DNA of 64,000 nt, taken from Phoronis australis. Lineage: Eukaryota; Phoronida; Phoronidae. A program made the position numbers and the translations under genes. The notes beneath the pieces are model-generated. The model was not told the DNA's origin, made no database searches, and saw only the letters and a list, made by a program, of their open reading frames with translations. The DNA lies in NCBI GenBank assembly GCA_002633005.1, contig NMRA01000087.1, positions 62,001 to 126,000 of the forward strand, written 5' to 3'. Positions 26,801 through 42,600 of the stretch are shown one piece after another. The first letter of the stretch is position 1; the number at the start of each line of letters is the position of its first letter.

Positions 26801-29800
26801 AAGAACAAGAAAATAATTCCTAAGAAATTGGCTGTGCCAGATTAGCATATTCTTACATTACATGAAGGTTTTTGGCCAGCCACCTGACACCCAAACTTTC
26901 AACAGGCATTACCACCCAACAACTCATCTTCCTCCTATTTTTATTGCAGAATTAAAATTGGCGGAATTCCTTCCATCCTGGCCACCTGTCTCTCCATCCA
27001 GACGCAGACTCCTCAGTCCAGTTAAATTAAAGTTAAATGGCCAGTACAGTGCTGCTGACCTCAACAGACAGACAAATGGACATTAGATAGGGACTGGCCA
27101 GATTCAATTACACCATTCAGAAGAAGAGTCAATGAACAATCACTTAAAGTATTTCACTCAATTTCACTCAATAAACATAAGGGATCAACAAACAGTAGCA
27201 ATAATAGGAGCCCTGCCTTTCATCATGGGTGGTGAAACTAACAATCTAAAGCTACAGATACCCAAAGTTTAAAACACTTAGTATTGAACCGTTATCAGAT
27301 TTTTAGGATTTATTCTTTAGCATAAATATACACTGCGGACTCTCTGGTGACCAGTTGATCACCAATTTCCTCTACAGCCTTTGAACGTTAGAGCAAAAAA
27401 ATGAATGTGATTTGGTACTACCTGTCTTATGGGAAAAAATCTGGAAATAAGGTTCCACATATCTGCCATATTGGGTCAAAAATTGGTAATGGTCGGATAT
27501 AATGTGCCCACAGTTCGAGAACCAGTTTTTTCCACTTAATGACAGGCATCAAACTGGTTCTCAAAATACGGGCATGTTATATCTGGCTATTGCCCGAAAA
27601 TTGGTGACATTTTGCCATCCTTGCAACTGCCAGGCTGAAGTGCAGCTGAAGTGTTGAACCCTCCAAATCTTAATTATATATTTACAATTTATTTTCTCCA
27701 ATCTCCTAAAATTGAACGTTAAAGGTTAGCAAATTACGCTGGTCTTTCCAAATACAAGTCAGAAGGTGTGATACTGTTACATCGCCACCACCAAGTGGTC
27801 CTAGGTTCCAACATACAGAGGCAGGAGCTGGAACATGTGTTAATATATAAACATCATACATCAAGTCTTATCATCTTTATAGTAGGAGAGTAATTACTGG
27901 TATTTCTGGTATCCCTAGTCCAAACCAAACTGGGACAGTTGTATATGCCTAAGTATCCACACATATTTCTTAGATGTTTACAAGATGGAATACTATAAAC
28001 TTGGGTGTAACCCTGGACTATCATTCTAGAAGCTCCATGTTAACACCCAGCAGTCACCAGAATGTCCCCAAGACCAAAATCATTGGAGGATTACAACCTG
28101 CCAAAGAATGTGATAAGAAAAGTCTCAGGTAAACAACATGTCAAACCCTGTCTGGCCAACACACTTTAACTAGAGGATTACTCAGTCTTACGTGGAATGA
28201 GTCAAGAACAGCAGGTTTGGAAAAACATAAATTGATAAAATTGGAAGTTACTGCAAACGCTGCAATGTTCAAATCTTGCCAACTGTTGAATTAGGACTCA
28301 ACTTTTGCCACCAAAAATTTCTTCTCGGCTTATTTTTAGTGAGAAATGGGGTAAAATGAGATTCCAATTACTAATAAACGACAAATTTAGGCAACACTAT
28401 TTCATGAAAATTTATCACCAGATTATTGGAAGTAGTAAACGTTCCGTAAAAATTGTACAACTTCAGAGAAAAGGATAGTTACAATTGCCATTTTTCTATT
28501 TTCAAAAGCAAGTGCTCAAAATTATACCAACGATCACCATGGAAACCAGACTAAGGACAAAATCAATCATTTTTATTGTTGATGAGAATTATGATTAAAT
28601 AAAACCCTTATTCACCCACCACACTGTGCCATGTGACTAAATCTAGCAGTGACTGTGAACTTGACAACATCAACTGTCTTGCTGATTTTTATTTGCCCCG
28701 GAGGACTAGTGTCACGCAAACCAATGGTTGGCTTTGCCAGTTCCCTCTCTCGTTTGATATGTCACGCACAATACAATCCTCCACCATGAAACCTTGTTAA
28801 AAACCACCAAGCTTTCAAGTGTTCTTGGAAGGCGAAACCAACTGGTAAATCACCAATAGTTTGCATTGAATTCATCAAAAGGAAAAGATGAGTGACATTA
28901 AGCAGGGGATGATGTATTCAATCAGGCTGTGTAGAGTGCTGGAACAAGACAGTGGGAGGTCTAACTGTAGTCATGAGACTAGATTGAAGTGTTATTACCT
29001 GCTGGCAGATAGATATCTATCACATTCATAGGCAATAATAGACTGAATGTCCCAGGTTACAGTGTGTGAACTGAAGTAAGAACTGGGAAGTCCAGAAATG
29101 ATGAAGACACCCAGCGTTAACACTAAACAAGACCAGCGAACAAACAGGACAGTGAACTATTTCAATTCTATTACCATTGATATTTTCATGCAAATAAATT
29201 TGAATACCCAATAGCAGAGTGTCGCGGTGTAGCCCCTTAAATTAAAAAGGGAATTTTTCAATCCCAAGAGACATCGTATTAAAAAAAACTTGACACTTAA
29301 CAAACACCAGGGATCAATTAAAAAACCTACAAGCAAACAGACCCAAAATTACCGTAATCCTGGGGGTATATTTACCAAGTGACCACTTCTCGTTTTTGCC
29401 AAACAAACACAATGCCACTGCAAACATTTGAGGAGATCGTTTGGTTAATTAGAATACAACACCTGTTTCATCACATTCTAAATACCAAGTTGCCTCCAAA
29501 AATAACTATAACTATGATCCATTTCACATTTTCCTGTCTATGTTACTTTGTAAGCAATAGTTGGGTTGACATCCGTCGGTAACCAACACGGTAAAAATCT
29601 CCAGTGATTTTGGCATTCATCATTTTACTAAAATATCAGACATTGTGTTTTGTATCAATAGAGAACACAAATAGACTTGGCAGTTCCTAAAATACTACAA
29701 AATAGGTACCGATGCGATGTTATCATGCAACCCCAAATTGCCTAAAATCGAGGCAACTGGTCCCATGACGTCAATCAAAATTCTTGAATTTGAAACACCC

Positions 29801-32800
29801 AGTATTGGCTATTTCTAAAGTTTGGCACAAGCTGCAATCTTGAGCAAAATAATCAAATTTTCCACTGACCCAAATTGGAGAATGTCTACCGTAGTAAGAT
29901 GAGGTAAATATGAAAACATAACTGCATTCTTTTAGTCATTCATTTATCATTTTTGTTCTTTATAACTGGATTCTTTTAGCCATTTATTTGCCATTTTTTG
30001 TTTTGTGCTGTTATAAACAATTGGGCAACTGAGTGACTCAATATTGTATTACTAACGGAAAAAACGAAGTAAAATTAATGCAGGTATCGACACCCAAGTT
30101 AAACTGTTTACGCCATACATGATGATAACTAGGCAAACATCTTAGTCATGCTACAACCGTATAAAATAAAGAAGTCTTTCACCGCAATAAAAAACAAGGA
30201 TGGCACCATGAGTGGAGTTATGTTCAAGTATTTTCTGGTGTCAAAAATTGAAATTGATAACAAAAATACATTGCCCAGTGGTTCTACTGGTTGGGTGGGT
30301 AAAACTAACCGACTGTGACAAGCTAGTCGTGGGCCTGATCTGCAGCAGTAAAGGACTGACAGTTGTTCTCAAGTCTGGAAATCATTTCTACTGTGAGTTA
30401 AGGGCAAGATGAGGTAGATGTTATCAACGTAAATTGGTTGGAACAAAAGTTGCTTGACAGAGGGCGAGGGTTTATCAACACTTTAACACCTCTTTTTTCT
30501 GTTAGCCTACCTGGCATTAGTAATATTTTAATGAGTTTGCAAAAAAAACTACTGAAAGTCTCAATATTCAGGGAAAACGTGGTAAAGTATACTAATGACT
30601 GTGACCTCACACATTAAGAATTCTCAGGCGGCGACATAACGGATTTCTGAACAGGGTGATCTGCGATATCAGTCTAGTTAGCGGGCAGAGCTAGGGCACC
30701 GCATACCTGAGTAGCCATGTTCTGATAATTAACAGGTCTGATAGGTTTAGCACATCAGGCCAGTTGGCTCATTTATTCAAACCTAGTCCACTTAACAACA
30801 CTGTTATCGCCCTCTCCAACACAATACCGGAGTATGTGCAACTTACAGCCAAGTCTGTACAAATGTAAACTTCCTACAATATCTTCACAACCACTTCCAA
30901 ATGGTGATGAAAACGTGGCAGACTGAAGTAAAACTGTGATCACACAATGGCTGTTGCCATGACCATTACCATGACAATCAGACCTTCAAAGTTCAGTGAT
31001 TGTAATTTAGATCTCCAGGCAACGCATTTTTTGCAACAGACAAAAAAGCTTTTGTTTGATGCGATAAGAGGTTTCTTGGTTAACAGCTAATAAAATTTAG
31101 AAACTTGTTCACCAACTTCAATGCTGATACTGTTAAAGTAAAGAGACTACTGATGTGATGTATAATCTAAATCCAAACGGTATCTAACCCTTTGCCTTAT
31201 CACAGGTAACTTAGTGGAAAACACTCAAGACTGCATCTACCGGAAATACATAATAATGTATGCTAAGTTAATTTCAATTCATTAATAACTCTACATCAAA
31301 GTTTTTAAACACCGAAATAGAATACATCAATTACAGACTAATTTCAGATAAACATAACAGACTAAAATATAGTTTTTCTGTATTTCAGAGGCTGGTTACT
31401 TTGCTACTAATAAAGGAAACTTTGCGAAATGCTGTTTTGTGATATCTACATTGTACGAACTGAACCAATATCTTATCTACAGTATATATCTTTATATATA
31501 TGTACCTAAGTGCACCTATATGTATATAATTAAGTTGAGAAATGTGTCACTATATGTAAGAACAAATTTTGACACCATGTGAGAAACAAATTTGATCAGC
31601 TTAATCCAGCTGGCATCTAATCCATAAACAATTATCACTTATATGTAAGTCACTTAAATTTTCCATGTGAATTCCAAGTATGAAACAGAGGCCCCGTTTC
31701 ATGAAATGTAACTTTTAAGAAATTTTACTATCCACTCACACTTTGGTATTATAGAATAAAGTTTCAATTAAATTGTAACCAAATCACTGTTTTGCAATAA
31801 TAGTCCTTGCAAATTATATGTATAATTATCACATTAGAACATTCTCAGAGACTTTAGTGCCGTTTACACGGATCAGCTGACATTGAACGAGTTGTTCCAG
31901 TGTGTAAATGGACTGACACGGAGCAAATTGACACCGCGGTGACAAATTTTGCCACCCCTTTGTGAGGTAGAGTAATTTGCACCCGAACATCTTGCTCCGT
32001 GTCAATTATATGTCTAAACCTGAAACTGGGGCAAGGCAGAAAGGATCATCTCTACTGTGCTTGCCTAATGACCTACGTACGGGTTCTTTGTCTCTGCAAC
32101 TCTCGTCATTTGTAAACCTGCGCATGTGCGATCCAGTCTTTCCAGCCTGCAATTTCCATCTTGCCACAGTTAGCGAGTTGTGTGTGTAAACGGCCGCTTG
32201 ACACGGGTCAATTTGCTGCGTGTCAGTTGCGATGGGCCAAAAGTTGATGTCTAAACGGGACTTTTGTAACTTAAGAAAGTAAGCTTAAGACATTTTCTTA
32301 AAATAGTTGTGTTGAGGGCAAGACATTCTGACTATAGTCTGAAATCAGTTTTAATGAAACAGACACCTGGGAGTTGGACAGTGTCACACTACAAAGGTTC
32401 TCTCAACACAGCAGCATGACTGCAAACAGCAGGTGGCAACATGTGATCACTGGTCAAAACCAAATGGCCAGCACACAGCTCCACACGGTGTTGAAGAGTG
32501 GAGACATTAAAAAGAGTGAAGTAAGTGACTGGTGCCATGACTAAAATGATAATCATTTAAGGGATATTTCGATCGGTAACCCGCTGTCTTCATCACTCTG
32601 TGGGTGGCATTGCCGTCCTCTGGATGAGTCCAGGGCCCTTGTTAATTCAAGGGGAAAGGCGTCGGTTCCTTCTGAGAGCGTAATTTGGTGAGGGAAAAAT
32701 TCTACCTCTCAAGAGTCCCGATCATCATCAATAGCATCCCCCACACTGTTGCAAGACCTCATACGCTCTGCCTCAAGTAACTAACTTTTTGCACTCTTTC

Positions 32801-35800
32801 GAATTGTTACTTGTGTGAGTTGCAAGTGATTCGAGTCTCGAGGAGAATTTTTCAATTATTTGAGGGGAACTGGGCCTCATGAGAAGAATTGAAAGTCAAT
32901 CTGGCAACCATCAACACGGTGGGCACAAGAAACTGCCACAGGCTGGAGCCAGAATGCTACTTCCTGACTAGTGCAGTGTTTCAAACAGAATCTAGTGCTA
33001 ACTCCTGCAGGCTAGTTACTTCGAACTAATGAAATACTAAAATAACAGACAATTGCAACCAATTACATTAATCAATTAATTAACAAGTTCCTCTTAAGGT
33101 GGGGGTAAAATTTTCTTCAGGCTATAAACAGTTCTAAGGTGGCTCAAAGAAACAAAGCAACCCATAAACCATAACCAGGTGTCTGACATAGTTGTACAGG
33201 TGATGTATACTCTTTCATTTATGCTAATTAGTCTTCTTCACCATGACAGTTAGGTTCAGTGAGGACTTGACAGCTGGGCTGAAACAAATTCCTAACTTCC
33301 GACAGACCTATCAATATTTATATTCGCACTCAATCCAAGCATATAAACTGAAAAGAACTTCCATACCATACTTCATATTTTCAGTGACAGTCACTCAAAA
33401 GAGCATTTTTGCCAGACAGAAAAGCTGTCTGCAAAGGAATCACTTCCACTAGCAGCTAGTTTCCTCACCACCTGATTAACTTTTACGCAAGACAAAGCAT
33501 GTTCACGTTCTGCCCTAAATTAAATAATGCGACAAAGAACAAAGGAGTCTTATGCCTAGTCATGAGCATCCTTTGAAGTATATAATTGGTGCATTACAAA
33601 AGTGATAGCGAAACCCAGCAGTTTTAGGATAACACAAACTGCCAGCAAAATGACAGCAAAGGTGGCACTTAAACTGCTAGATAGAACTTACAGTACTAGC
33701 AGAAGCGCCAGAAATTGTCTGATACATAACTTACCTGCATATTGAGAACCAATTGATGCTGGTTATTTGGGGGAGAAAACTGGTTCTTAAAATGCGGGCA
33801 GATTATACCAAACAATTATCTACGCTTCTGTTAGTACTGAAAGTATAGTGTTTTAGACAGTGTTTGAAGGGGTATATTTATGTGCCATCCACACAAAGAC
33901 TTACCATAAAATGAGTTACTTCTGGAACGAGTTGTTACTAGGTTTGGAGGCTGTGTGGACAGCCGGATGCTATTTAAACTAGCGCTAATTACCCCACTTG
34001 TGACAACTTACTCCATCTTATCGAGGTAGGGTAACTTGCCCCACTTTAAATTCCTCTGTCATCGCAAACCTGAGGCAAGGCGGAAGAAATTATCAGCTGT
34101 AGTTACATACAGACGGGTTTTCTGTTGCGTTCGTATTTGCATTAGGTGTTCATTGTCGCGCACAGAGCAACAATTTCCGCCTTACCTTTGTTCTCGTATA
34201 TGTGTGTGTGGACGCTCCACTTAATACTGAGGCAAGTTGCACTACTGCAAGTTGTTCTAGGGTAGAATATCTGTATGGGCGCTCCACTTAAGTGGGGTAA
34301 GTTGCACTAGAGCAAAATGTTCTAGGGTAGGCTGTGTGTGAACCAGGTTTCACATGACTCACTAACATCCCTATTGGGCAACACTTGAACAACACATCTG
34401 AACAACAGCACAGGGGCTCTGTTTCCAAATATAAACAGAATTACAAGGCCTCCCCAGGGAGAAGTGTGTACATGTGTCTGTCTAAGTCAGCACTAGAGAG
34501 AGCACTGGTCACAAACTGGCTACAATTCGCTTGTGAAAATATTGATCTATTCTGGCCTTAGATCTTGGTCAGTGGACTTGGACAAAGACATTGGCCAAGA
34601 AAAACAACAGTTGTAACTTGGGGGATCTGTGCCAATGAGCAACCTCTGACTGGGCTGACCACTAGCCTCCAATTAAGTCCAATATAAACAGTGTTGGTAT
34701 TGAGGGACCACAGGCAACTGTTGTTGATAGGTGGTCCTACAATACTAGTTGTGGATGAGGCATTGAGATTCTGTTATGACTGGCCACACAACGGCTCTTT
34801 GACCCTAACTTGCTCTTTTTGGGCCCTGGCCCCTGATACTTCTACACCAAATGAATATATGCAATTAATTGGTTTAAAAATTCCTTAACGACGGTTACTA
34901 ACGAACCCCATTCGAGGTAGGCTTACAACCCAAGGCTTCATGAAATATTGTAAATGTACTTGCACACTTTATGGAATACATTTCCATGGATACGATGGGA
35001 CTCCATGGACTTGAGAGTTGTCTCTGGTCTACGTGAGAAGATACGAATGAATGTAGGATTCAAATTCATAACTGAAATCTTTTGTTGTTTCCCAATTACC
35101 AAATCTGCGGTCTATCAAACATTCCCTTGCCTATCCTTTTAACTCCTCTTCGCTATGCAACATTGGACCTATCACTAGTTCTAGATATCAAGCACCAGAT
35201 GGCGAATTTGATTCACACATTCCATTGAATATGTGTGTTGCATGTCACGATTTCTAGCGATTACTTCGATTGGAGAGAATCTAACCTTTCTCACACCAAG
35301 GAAATTGCGCAGTTCCAGTTTAATCCACCTATTTCTGCATTGCAAAAGCTTTTCAAGTCCCGTATAACGCTTGTAGCACTTTGCCACTGACCATGAGTTG
35401 GGCATTGATGGAAAAGAGACATTTGTGACCAGGCAGAGCATACTTTTAGTTTTAGTGTAAGTAGTCAAGAATCTTTTAGGTGTTCACAGGTGAGACTTTG
35501 CCAGATTAACTCTCAGGAATAGCTAATGTGATGACTACAGGACCTACCATATCAAGAGGGGGTGATGTAACACTAACAAGGGTGATGCTGTAACTTTAAC
35601 CAAAACATCACTTCCACTGCACATCAAATTCAATGTGTCGGTGCCACAGCTGTGATTAGAATATGTTATGCACCAACAACCAGAATAATTATTCAGTTAA
35701 CAAGAAGCTAAGCTCCCTGAACACAACATTAATCGACTATTATGACGCAGACACGCCAACTCACAGTTATCTCACAAGGGAATGTGACAGTTAGGCAATG

Positions 35801-36631
35801 GTCTCGCCAGAATCAATGTCGCTGTGTTCTGTAATTTGTCATGCAGACTTTTTAAGCATTTACATAATTATTTTGAACGAAATGTTGAAATGTCGACCAA
35901 TCAGATGAGCGATAACCCTCAGGGGAACACAGCCCAACCACAAGTTACATCATCAGACTATAGCTTTCTCATTGGAAGAAAGCAGACGTCTGCTGATGGA
36001 TTTAAGTGCAGGCCAACAAAACATTGTTCAAGCGTTCCAAGAGCTTCCATAAGTGACTTGTTTTTAGACCGTGGATCAGGTAGTGCATTTGCTTTCTTGT
36101 CAGGCGGCATATGAACGCTTTTGTAAAAAATCATGCAACTTCCAGCCAATAAAACTCACTACTCAGGAATAGAATGATTACAATTTTTACTTAAAGCATG
36201 TGAGTACCTACACTATGAAATTCAGGTTCACTGCGAAAAAGCAGGCAACCACACGCCAAAGCAGCCATTTCAATATTTCAGTTAAATAAAAATCTGACTA
36301 TCGCAGATGCCGCACTGTTGGTTGCGGTCACTCAAATTAATATGCCAAATATAAAAGTGAATGAAATTTTACGGAATACAAAATGGAAGTGTTTTCGAAT
36401 AATGAGTAATATCCACCTATATTGTTGTCAGTGTCTGAAGTCCCGTTTAAACAACAAAAGTTTACATGAATCTGCTGACACTAAATGAGATGATCTGGCG
36501 GCGCAAGTACATGTGTATACAGGACTGACATGGAGCAAATTGACCTGCCTGCCCACAACTTCCGCCTTGTCACCATTTCTGAGTTGTGTGTGTGCGTGCG
36601 TGCATGTGCATGTGTGCGTGTGCATGCATGC

Positions 36632-36664
<33 letters not shown>

Positions 36665-39600
36665 GCCGCTTGTTATTGATCATCTTGTGCCCTGTCAGTT
36701 GTGTGGAGTCAAAAGTTAATGTCTGAAAGGACTTAAGTCACACTGAAAAGGCTAACACATCCCAGTCATTGACTCAGGTGACCTATGACCCGTGAAACCA
36801 GACATTATAATGACAGTCCTGGTTCATAAAACTCCATCCATAGGACAATGAAAACTAGAGAGGAAGAAAATAAAAATGTCAACAATTAATAACCATCAAA
36901 CAGAAGTGTGATTAGTGAAAGACAATCAAATCCTGATCTAACAAATAAGGGTAAGCAATAGGGGTCACTCATGATAGCATGGTACATGGTTGTCAACAGG
37001 TGCTTGTCCAGGCTAAGAGGTCAGAAATCAAATTAAGCAGAATACCCACACCACTGATATAGTCTAACATGTAAAAATATGTGAAAAAACTTTTGAGCCT
37101 ATAGATTGCAATCCAGTTCACGACAGCAAAATTTACTTAAACAACAAGTTTTGTTCAAATTTTGTACATGAAAACGGCAACTACTGCGACCAGGCACAAA
37201 AACAGCTCAATCCTCCTCGCAACACCAGAACTTCTTGTCATTCCACGATAAGTCAGTAAGAGTAAAGTCACAAATTTGGTCTCACGCTTCACATAACTAT
37301 TTCTGAAAACCAAAAACAATTAAATCTCACTTCAGCAAAAGTGAGAATATAGACATTAGTTGTAGTTACTGAGATACTTTCTATCAAATATTTCTCGACT
37401 GATGCTCTCACAATTATATGGCTTAACCTTGTCCAACAACACTGAAGAGGGAGTGCGAGACCAAATATCCATCTCAAGTCTATACATAAGTCACTTTTCA
37501 GACACAGATCCCAGCACTTGGATTAAGTGTACCAATAGTGACCACTGAGGATCCTGTCACTTCCAGACAAAGGGTGCATAGTTTTGGGATAAGAGTGCCA
37601 AGTTATGCAGCTAGGTGCTATCAATACAGATAGTGTTAGTGCATATCAACACGGGCAATCAGTTGACGATGACAAAATGCTACTATGGATGATAACAAAG
37701 GTGTGCAAAGGTACGGGTGGGCGATGGGAACGTTAGACAACCGCGCTCTCGGGTTACTTTGCCATTCCGGGCTTCGCCAGCTTCAGTTGGCTAACATAGT
37801 GGGTTCTGCTTGTTCAAATGAGAGTTTTGATTCCTTATTAAGTCGTAATGAACATAAATGAATAAGTATCAAAGGGACATTTATTCAAAGAGTTAATCAA
37901 TTATATTGCAATTGCTCTGGAGAAACTCTATCCACAAGCAATTATCACTAAATTTTGACTGGATAATTTGTGTACTAGCAAATCCTGTGTGACAGTGATC
38001 TCATTACCACAGACTAGTAAACATCAATAAGTTCATCTCTTAATTTCTGAGGTAGAAATGAAGGAAATCGCCTAACAGGTGGGTAAAAAGCTGAATGCTG
38101 GGAACTCAATAACTAATCAAAACCGCATCAGATTTTTTTGAACGCTGTAATTTACATTTCTGCGGTCGGCTAACTCGTGAACTCCGGGTAGCAATATTAG
38201 GAAAAGAAAAAACGTCATAACAATCAAACGAACAAGTGCACGGAAATTTACTAACAGACGACACCTCAAGGCTTTTTACAATACAAAGCGTTTTGTTCGC
38301 CTTTGCTTTTTGATCATAAACGCGATATAAAAACCTAATGGACAGCACTTCCTATGAACCAGTTCTTGGTTTTGTAAAACACGAAAATACCGTGCAAGGC
38401 ACACTGGAGATTGTCTAAGATAGCAATTGTGTCTGGAGGTAATCGCCCAGTGACCGTAAATCCCGTCAAAACACCAGACCAGACACTATGCCCCACTTTT
38501 GTAGACTGATTTTTGATAAATAATTTCAATACATTGCTTGAGTAACACGGTCAACCATTACAAACTACGTCTTATGTCACACCAGCTAACAGCTAACTAC
38601 CCTGTCACTGCGCATGAAAAACAGTTCAAAAGCTCAATTCAAAAATTGACGATTTTGAGTGATTCCTAGTAAACACAAAATTGTGTAACTAGGTCTTCTG
38701 AAAAATCATGACGCGTCTGGGCAGAAATGAAACGACACAAATGAGTCAACACAGCTAATTGTATAAAACAATAAGTCTTTTTTACTTTATAGCAGGCCAT
38801 CGAAAATAAGCTGTTTGACATTCCAGAACAAATAGTCCTGAATACAAAACATCCAGTGTGTGAACAACTAATTCATTTGTTGTCCTTGCTTGTTTATTCT
38901 TGCAACAGAAATTCAATCTCGGTGCAAGAAAGGAACTCGGTACCTCCTATGTAACAGGCAAACAGTTTTTTTCAATGAGTCCACGGTTGCCATTCTCTGT
39001 TTACCAATAGCGTTTGCGACACGTGCTCTGCTCTTGTGGGATTTCAATTCATTCTGGCAACAGTCCCAAGACTTTTAACGGAGTTGTGCCCACTCATTTT
39101 ATGATTACAACACATACCGTACTTGTCCCAGCCAACACCCACGTTCATCTTTAAGTCCACTACAAATTCACACAATCAAGGCCTCCTTGATTTTAATAAA
39201 AGTCTGTCTTATGTCAATTTCAGTTGCCATTCATCACGAAATTTGTTTACACATACTTTGAAACGAAAGCCAGATTTTCACCAACACTTTTGCCTAATTT
39301 CATGGGAAAACACATGTATTATTCAACTGCGTTTTATTTAACATAAATTTACCTCCCTAGGTATTTACACAAATCGACTGTCTGGATACACACGCAACTA
39401 AATTGTAAAAAATATTGGGTTTAAATAACCATGTTTGGTTACACGCCAACCTTCTGACATTGTAGTTTTCCCAATTTAAGCGCTCAGGGCACCGACACAG
39501 ACAACACAAGTATGGTGCATCAAAAGCCAACAATCCTTGTGACAACCTTTTAACAAATGATAGATGTCCTAATTTTTAGCTAGTTCAAAGACAGTGTCAA

Positions 39601-42600
39601 AATACATTAAAAACATCACTTTAAGTCCAACCAGAAAAGCAATGTCAAAGCTTTAGCTAAGTAAACCACTGGTGTCAAACTTAAGTCCTTGGGCGTTGGC
39701 CTAGACAGGCCGTTATTGAGATCAGACATTCTGGAACAACAAACTATATGAACAGAAATATTTTTGAGTTACCCATTCTGAGAAAACGTATTACAAAAAA
39801 TAATTTAATGTGATAAAAATTGCTATAGCTCCTCTGACCTACAAATGTATTCAAATCAAATGAGGTACGGTAAAGTCTCACCAGTTTCATATAAAAATAA
39901 TCGCCAAAGTTGGCTTTTTTCATTTTTCAAGACCTAAGATTTTTTTCAAATTATTGTCTGTTGGTTGCCATGGCAAAGAACTTCAACAAGCACCAGTGCT
40001 TGGAGGAAGACATTAACACGCTAAAGTCTTCATGGTGCTAAGAATATGCTGTTGAAAATATCAGAAAACAAAACTTCACTAGTCTGCCACACCGCGCCCA
40101 AAGATAGATTTTACAGTAAGTAATCCTGTTTGCTTGGAATAAATTTTGACTGAAGGATACTTCAAGTTTGAATAATTCACCAATGAAACATGAAACATCA
40201 TGAAAACTAATCAGTCAAGGTCTTAACTCATTTAGGACCATATATTGTCAGTTATCCAACAGTCTGCAGTGTTGCCCTTGGCCAAGCTCCAGGGCCTGGA
40301 AAACTGACCGCCAGACATAAAGCCAGTTAAGGTTTGGCTCAAAAATTGTTTTTATCAGTACTTACCAGTTGATACCAACTCACTAATTTTGATTAATGAG
40401 CATTTGTAAACCTACTTCATAACGGTAACTGATCTAAATCAAAACATGTTTTTGGCAGAAACCACGGGTTTATGCCACTTTAAACCCCAAGTGTAAGTTC
40501 AAACCCCCTAGCCAACTTACAAGCATTAACTCCAGCCACTATCAAGTGAGCTTTTTTCTAATACATATTTCCGAGGTCACTTTAATGGACATCAGTAATG
40601 TGGGACATATCACTAAGCCCTGGTGTATGCATACACAATAGAGTGTCTGGACCATCCACTAAGTCACATCATAGCTCTTACCTGGGAAACCCCTCAAACA
40701 CAAACAGTGCGACCTTGTCTAGAGCATGGTATGATGTGATCGCGTGACTTAAGAGCAATAACACTAGCGATAATAGAGCAGAACCACTGGACTCACGACC
40801 ACACCTGAATTATAACACTTGTATAAAAACTAAACCTGTACTCGCTTACGAGTTATGAATCAAGATGTTTGGCAGTTTTCAGTTCTAACATTCCAAAAAA
40901 TCAACAACATTTCTTGAACTTCGACGTAAGGTGCTAGAACTTATTCCATGATATAGTAGTTGGGTGAAAAAAGCATGTTTTTTATTACGATATTCAACGA
41001 TGAAAGATATAAACGAGAAAGTTATTTTGAAAAACAGAATGGTTCAGCAACATTTCCTCTTATACACAAAACGAGTGGGAGACATAACAATGCTGTCTGT
41101 TTACACCATAAATGCATGCTTTTTATAGGAATTTAACCAGCATTCATGTTGCAGTCAACACTAGGTGTCTCTCTACAAATCTGAAACATCACCAATAAAC
41201 TGCTTATATTAAATTTTAGATCATTTCACATACACCACACACAGGAACAGATTTTTTGGGAGCAGTAGCAGCCTAAGGAAAACACTATACTTCCTAACCT
41301 ATATTCAGAATTAGCTTCTAATGACAGAGTGAGCAGAAATTAGACACCTAATTAGGAGAGATTGGAATTCTAATTTAGGGAAGACCAACATTAAGGTTGA
41401 CAATCGTGTGTGAAGCTCTTTTATATACCAAAGTCAACGTGTCTATATTTTGGGGAGTGTTGGTTAAAAACAGTTCCTCTCGGTCCTGGATTGAAGTTAA
41501 CAGAGAAAGTTACATTAAAAGTAAAAAATTGGATTTAACAGCGGAGAGGGAACATCATAAACGGTTGACTTTGGTGTCATCCGAATTATTGGCAAGTGTT
41601 GCTGTCAATAACAATACGTGTTGTGTGGTATTACGATGATTCTTCGCACATTTAACACAGAATATGGGAACAAGTAAAATCCTCTTTTACCAAATTCCGC
41701 AATAAAAATAAACAGCAAGAAATTTTCCTAAGAATTATCAGAGTTTGTGCTGTGTAGGTGTTATAAAACAAGAGAAGTTTCCAATAGTTATAACAACGTA
41801 ATGAGCCTGTGATCAGTGGGAAAAATGAAAATGATGGCAATTATTTTCGTGCAAATTAAGAAGACATTAATTGTAGTACGTAGTTGATTCACCATCCTAC
41901 TAAATTTGATTAATAACCCCCATGGCATGTAAAAAACTTCAAATACAGAAAATTCCGCCTACATCTTGTTTTCAGGGCGCCATCCTGCAATAACTTCGGA
42001 CTACCCACACCACTGCAGGAATGCTGAAACTACCAGACTCTCTTCAATGAAGCTGTTATGCTTCCTAGACCAAAGGCTAGACCAAATTCTCAGTCCGTGC
42101 AGTGGGCTTTAAAATCCTCAAGCATCTGTTTCACAATATCACATAGAAGTGAGGGCAAATTAAATAAGTTGGTTGCAGACATCAAACTAAAATATGGTCA
42201 CAGTCAAATGTCAATTGGATATAAACTAGTCGCAATTTACAGTCAATTTTCAGTTATCACAAATGCCAAACAAGCTTTTCCTGGTTTGAGCACAAATGGA
42301 GCCAAATGTCAATAGCTAAGGAAAAAGTTATCAAACTCATCTTGGGTGAACACTCAGGACATTTAAGGTAAAATGTCACCAAGTCTGGACAAAACCAATT
42401 ACCAAAAATTCCTGTTTTCATTTTCCAATGGTTTCTTATGTTGTTATGAATGCCCACAATTTTTCAAACTGTTGTCCAATAGTAGCCCTGGTACAAAACT
42501 TGAACATGGAAAAACATTTGATAACAGCAGGTGCAACATATCTTTTATGAAACAGTAAACAAACAGAATTTCACGTGTGGGCCATATTGTGTCCTAAATT

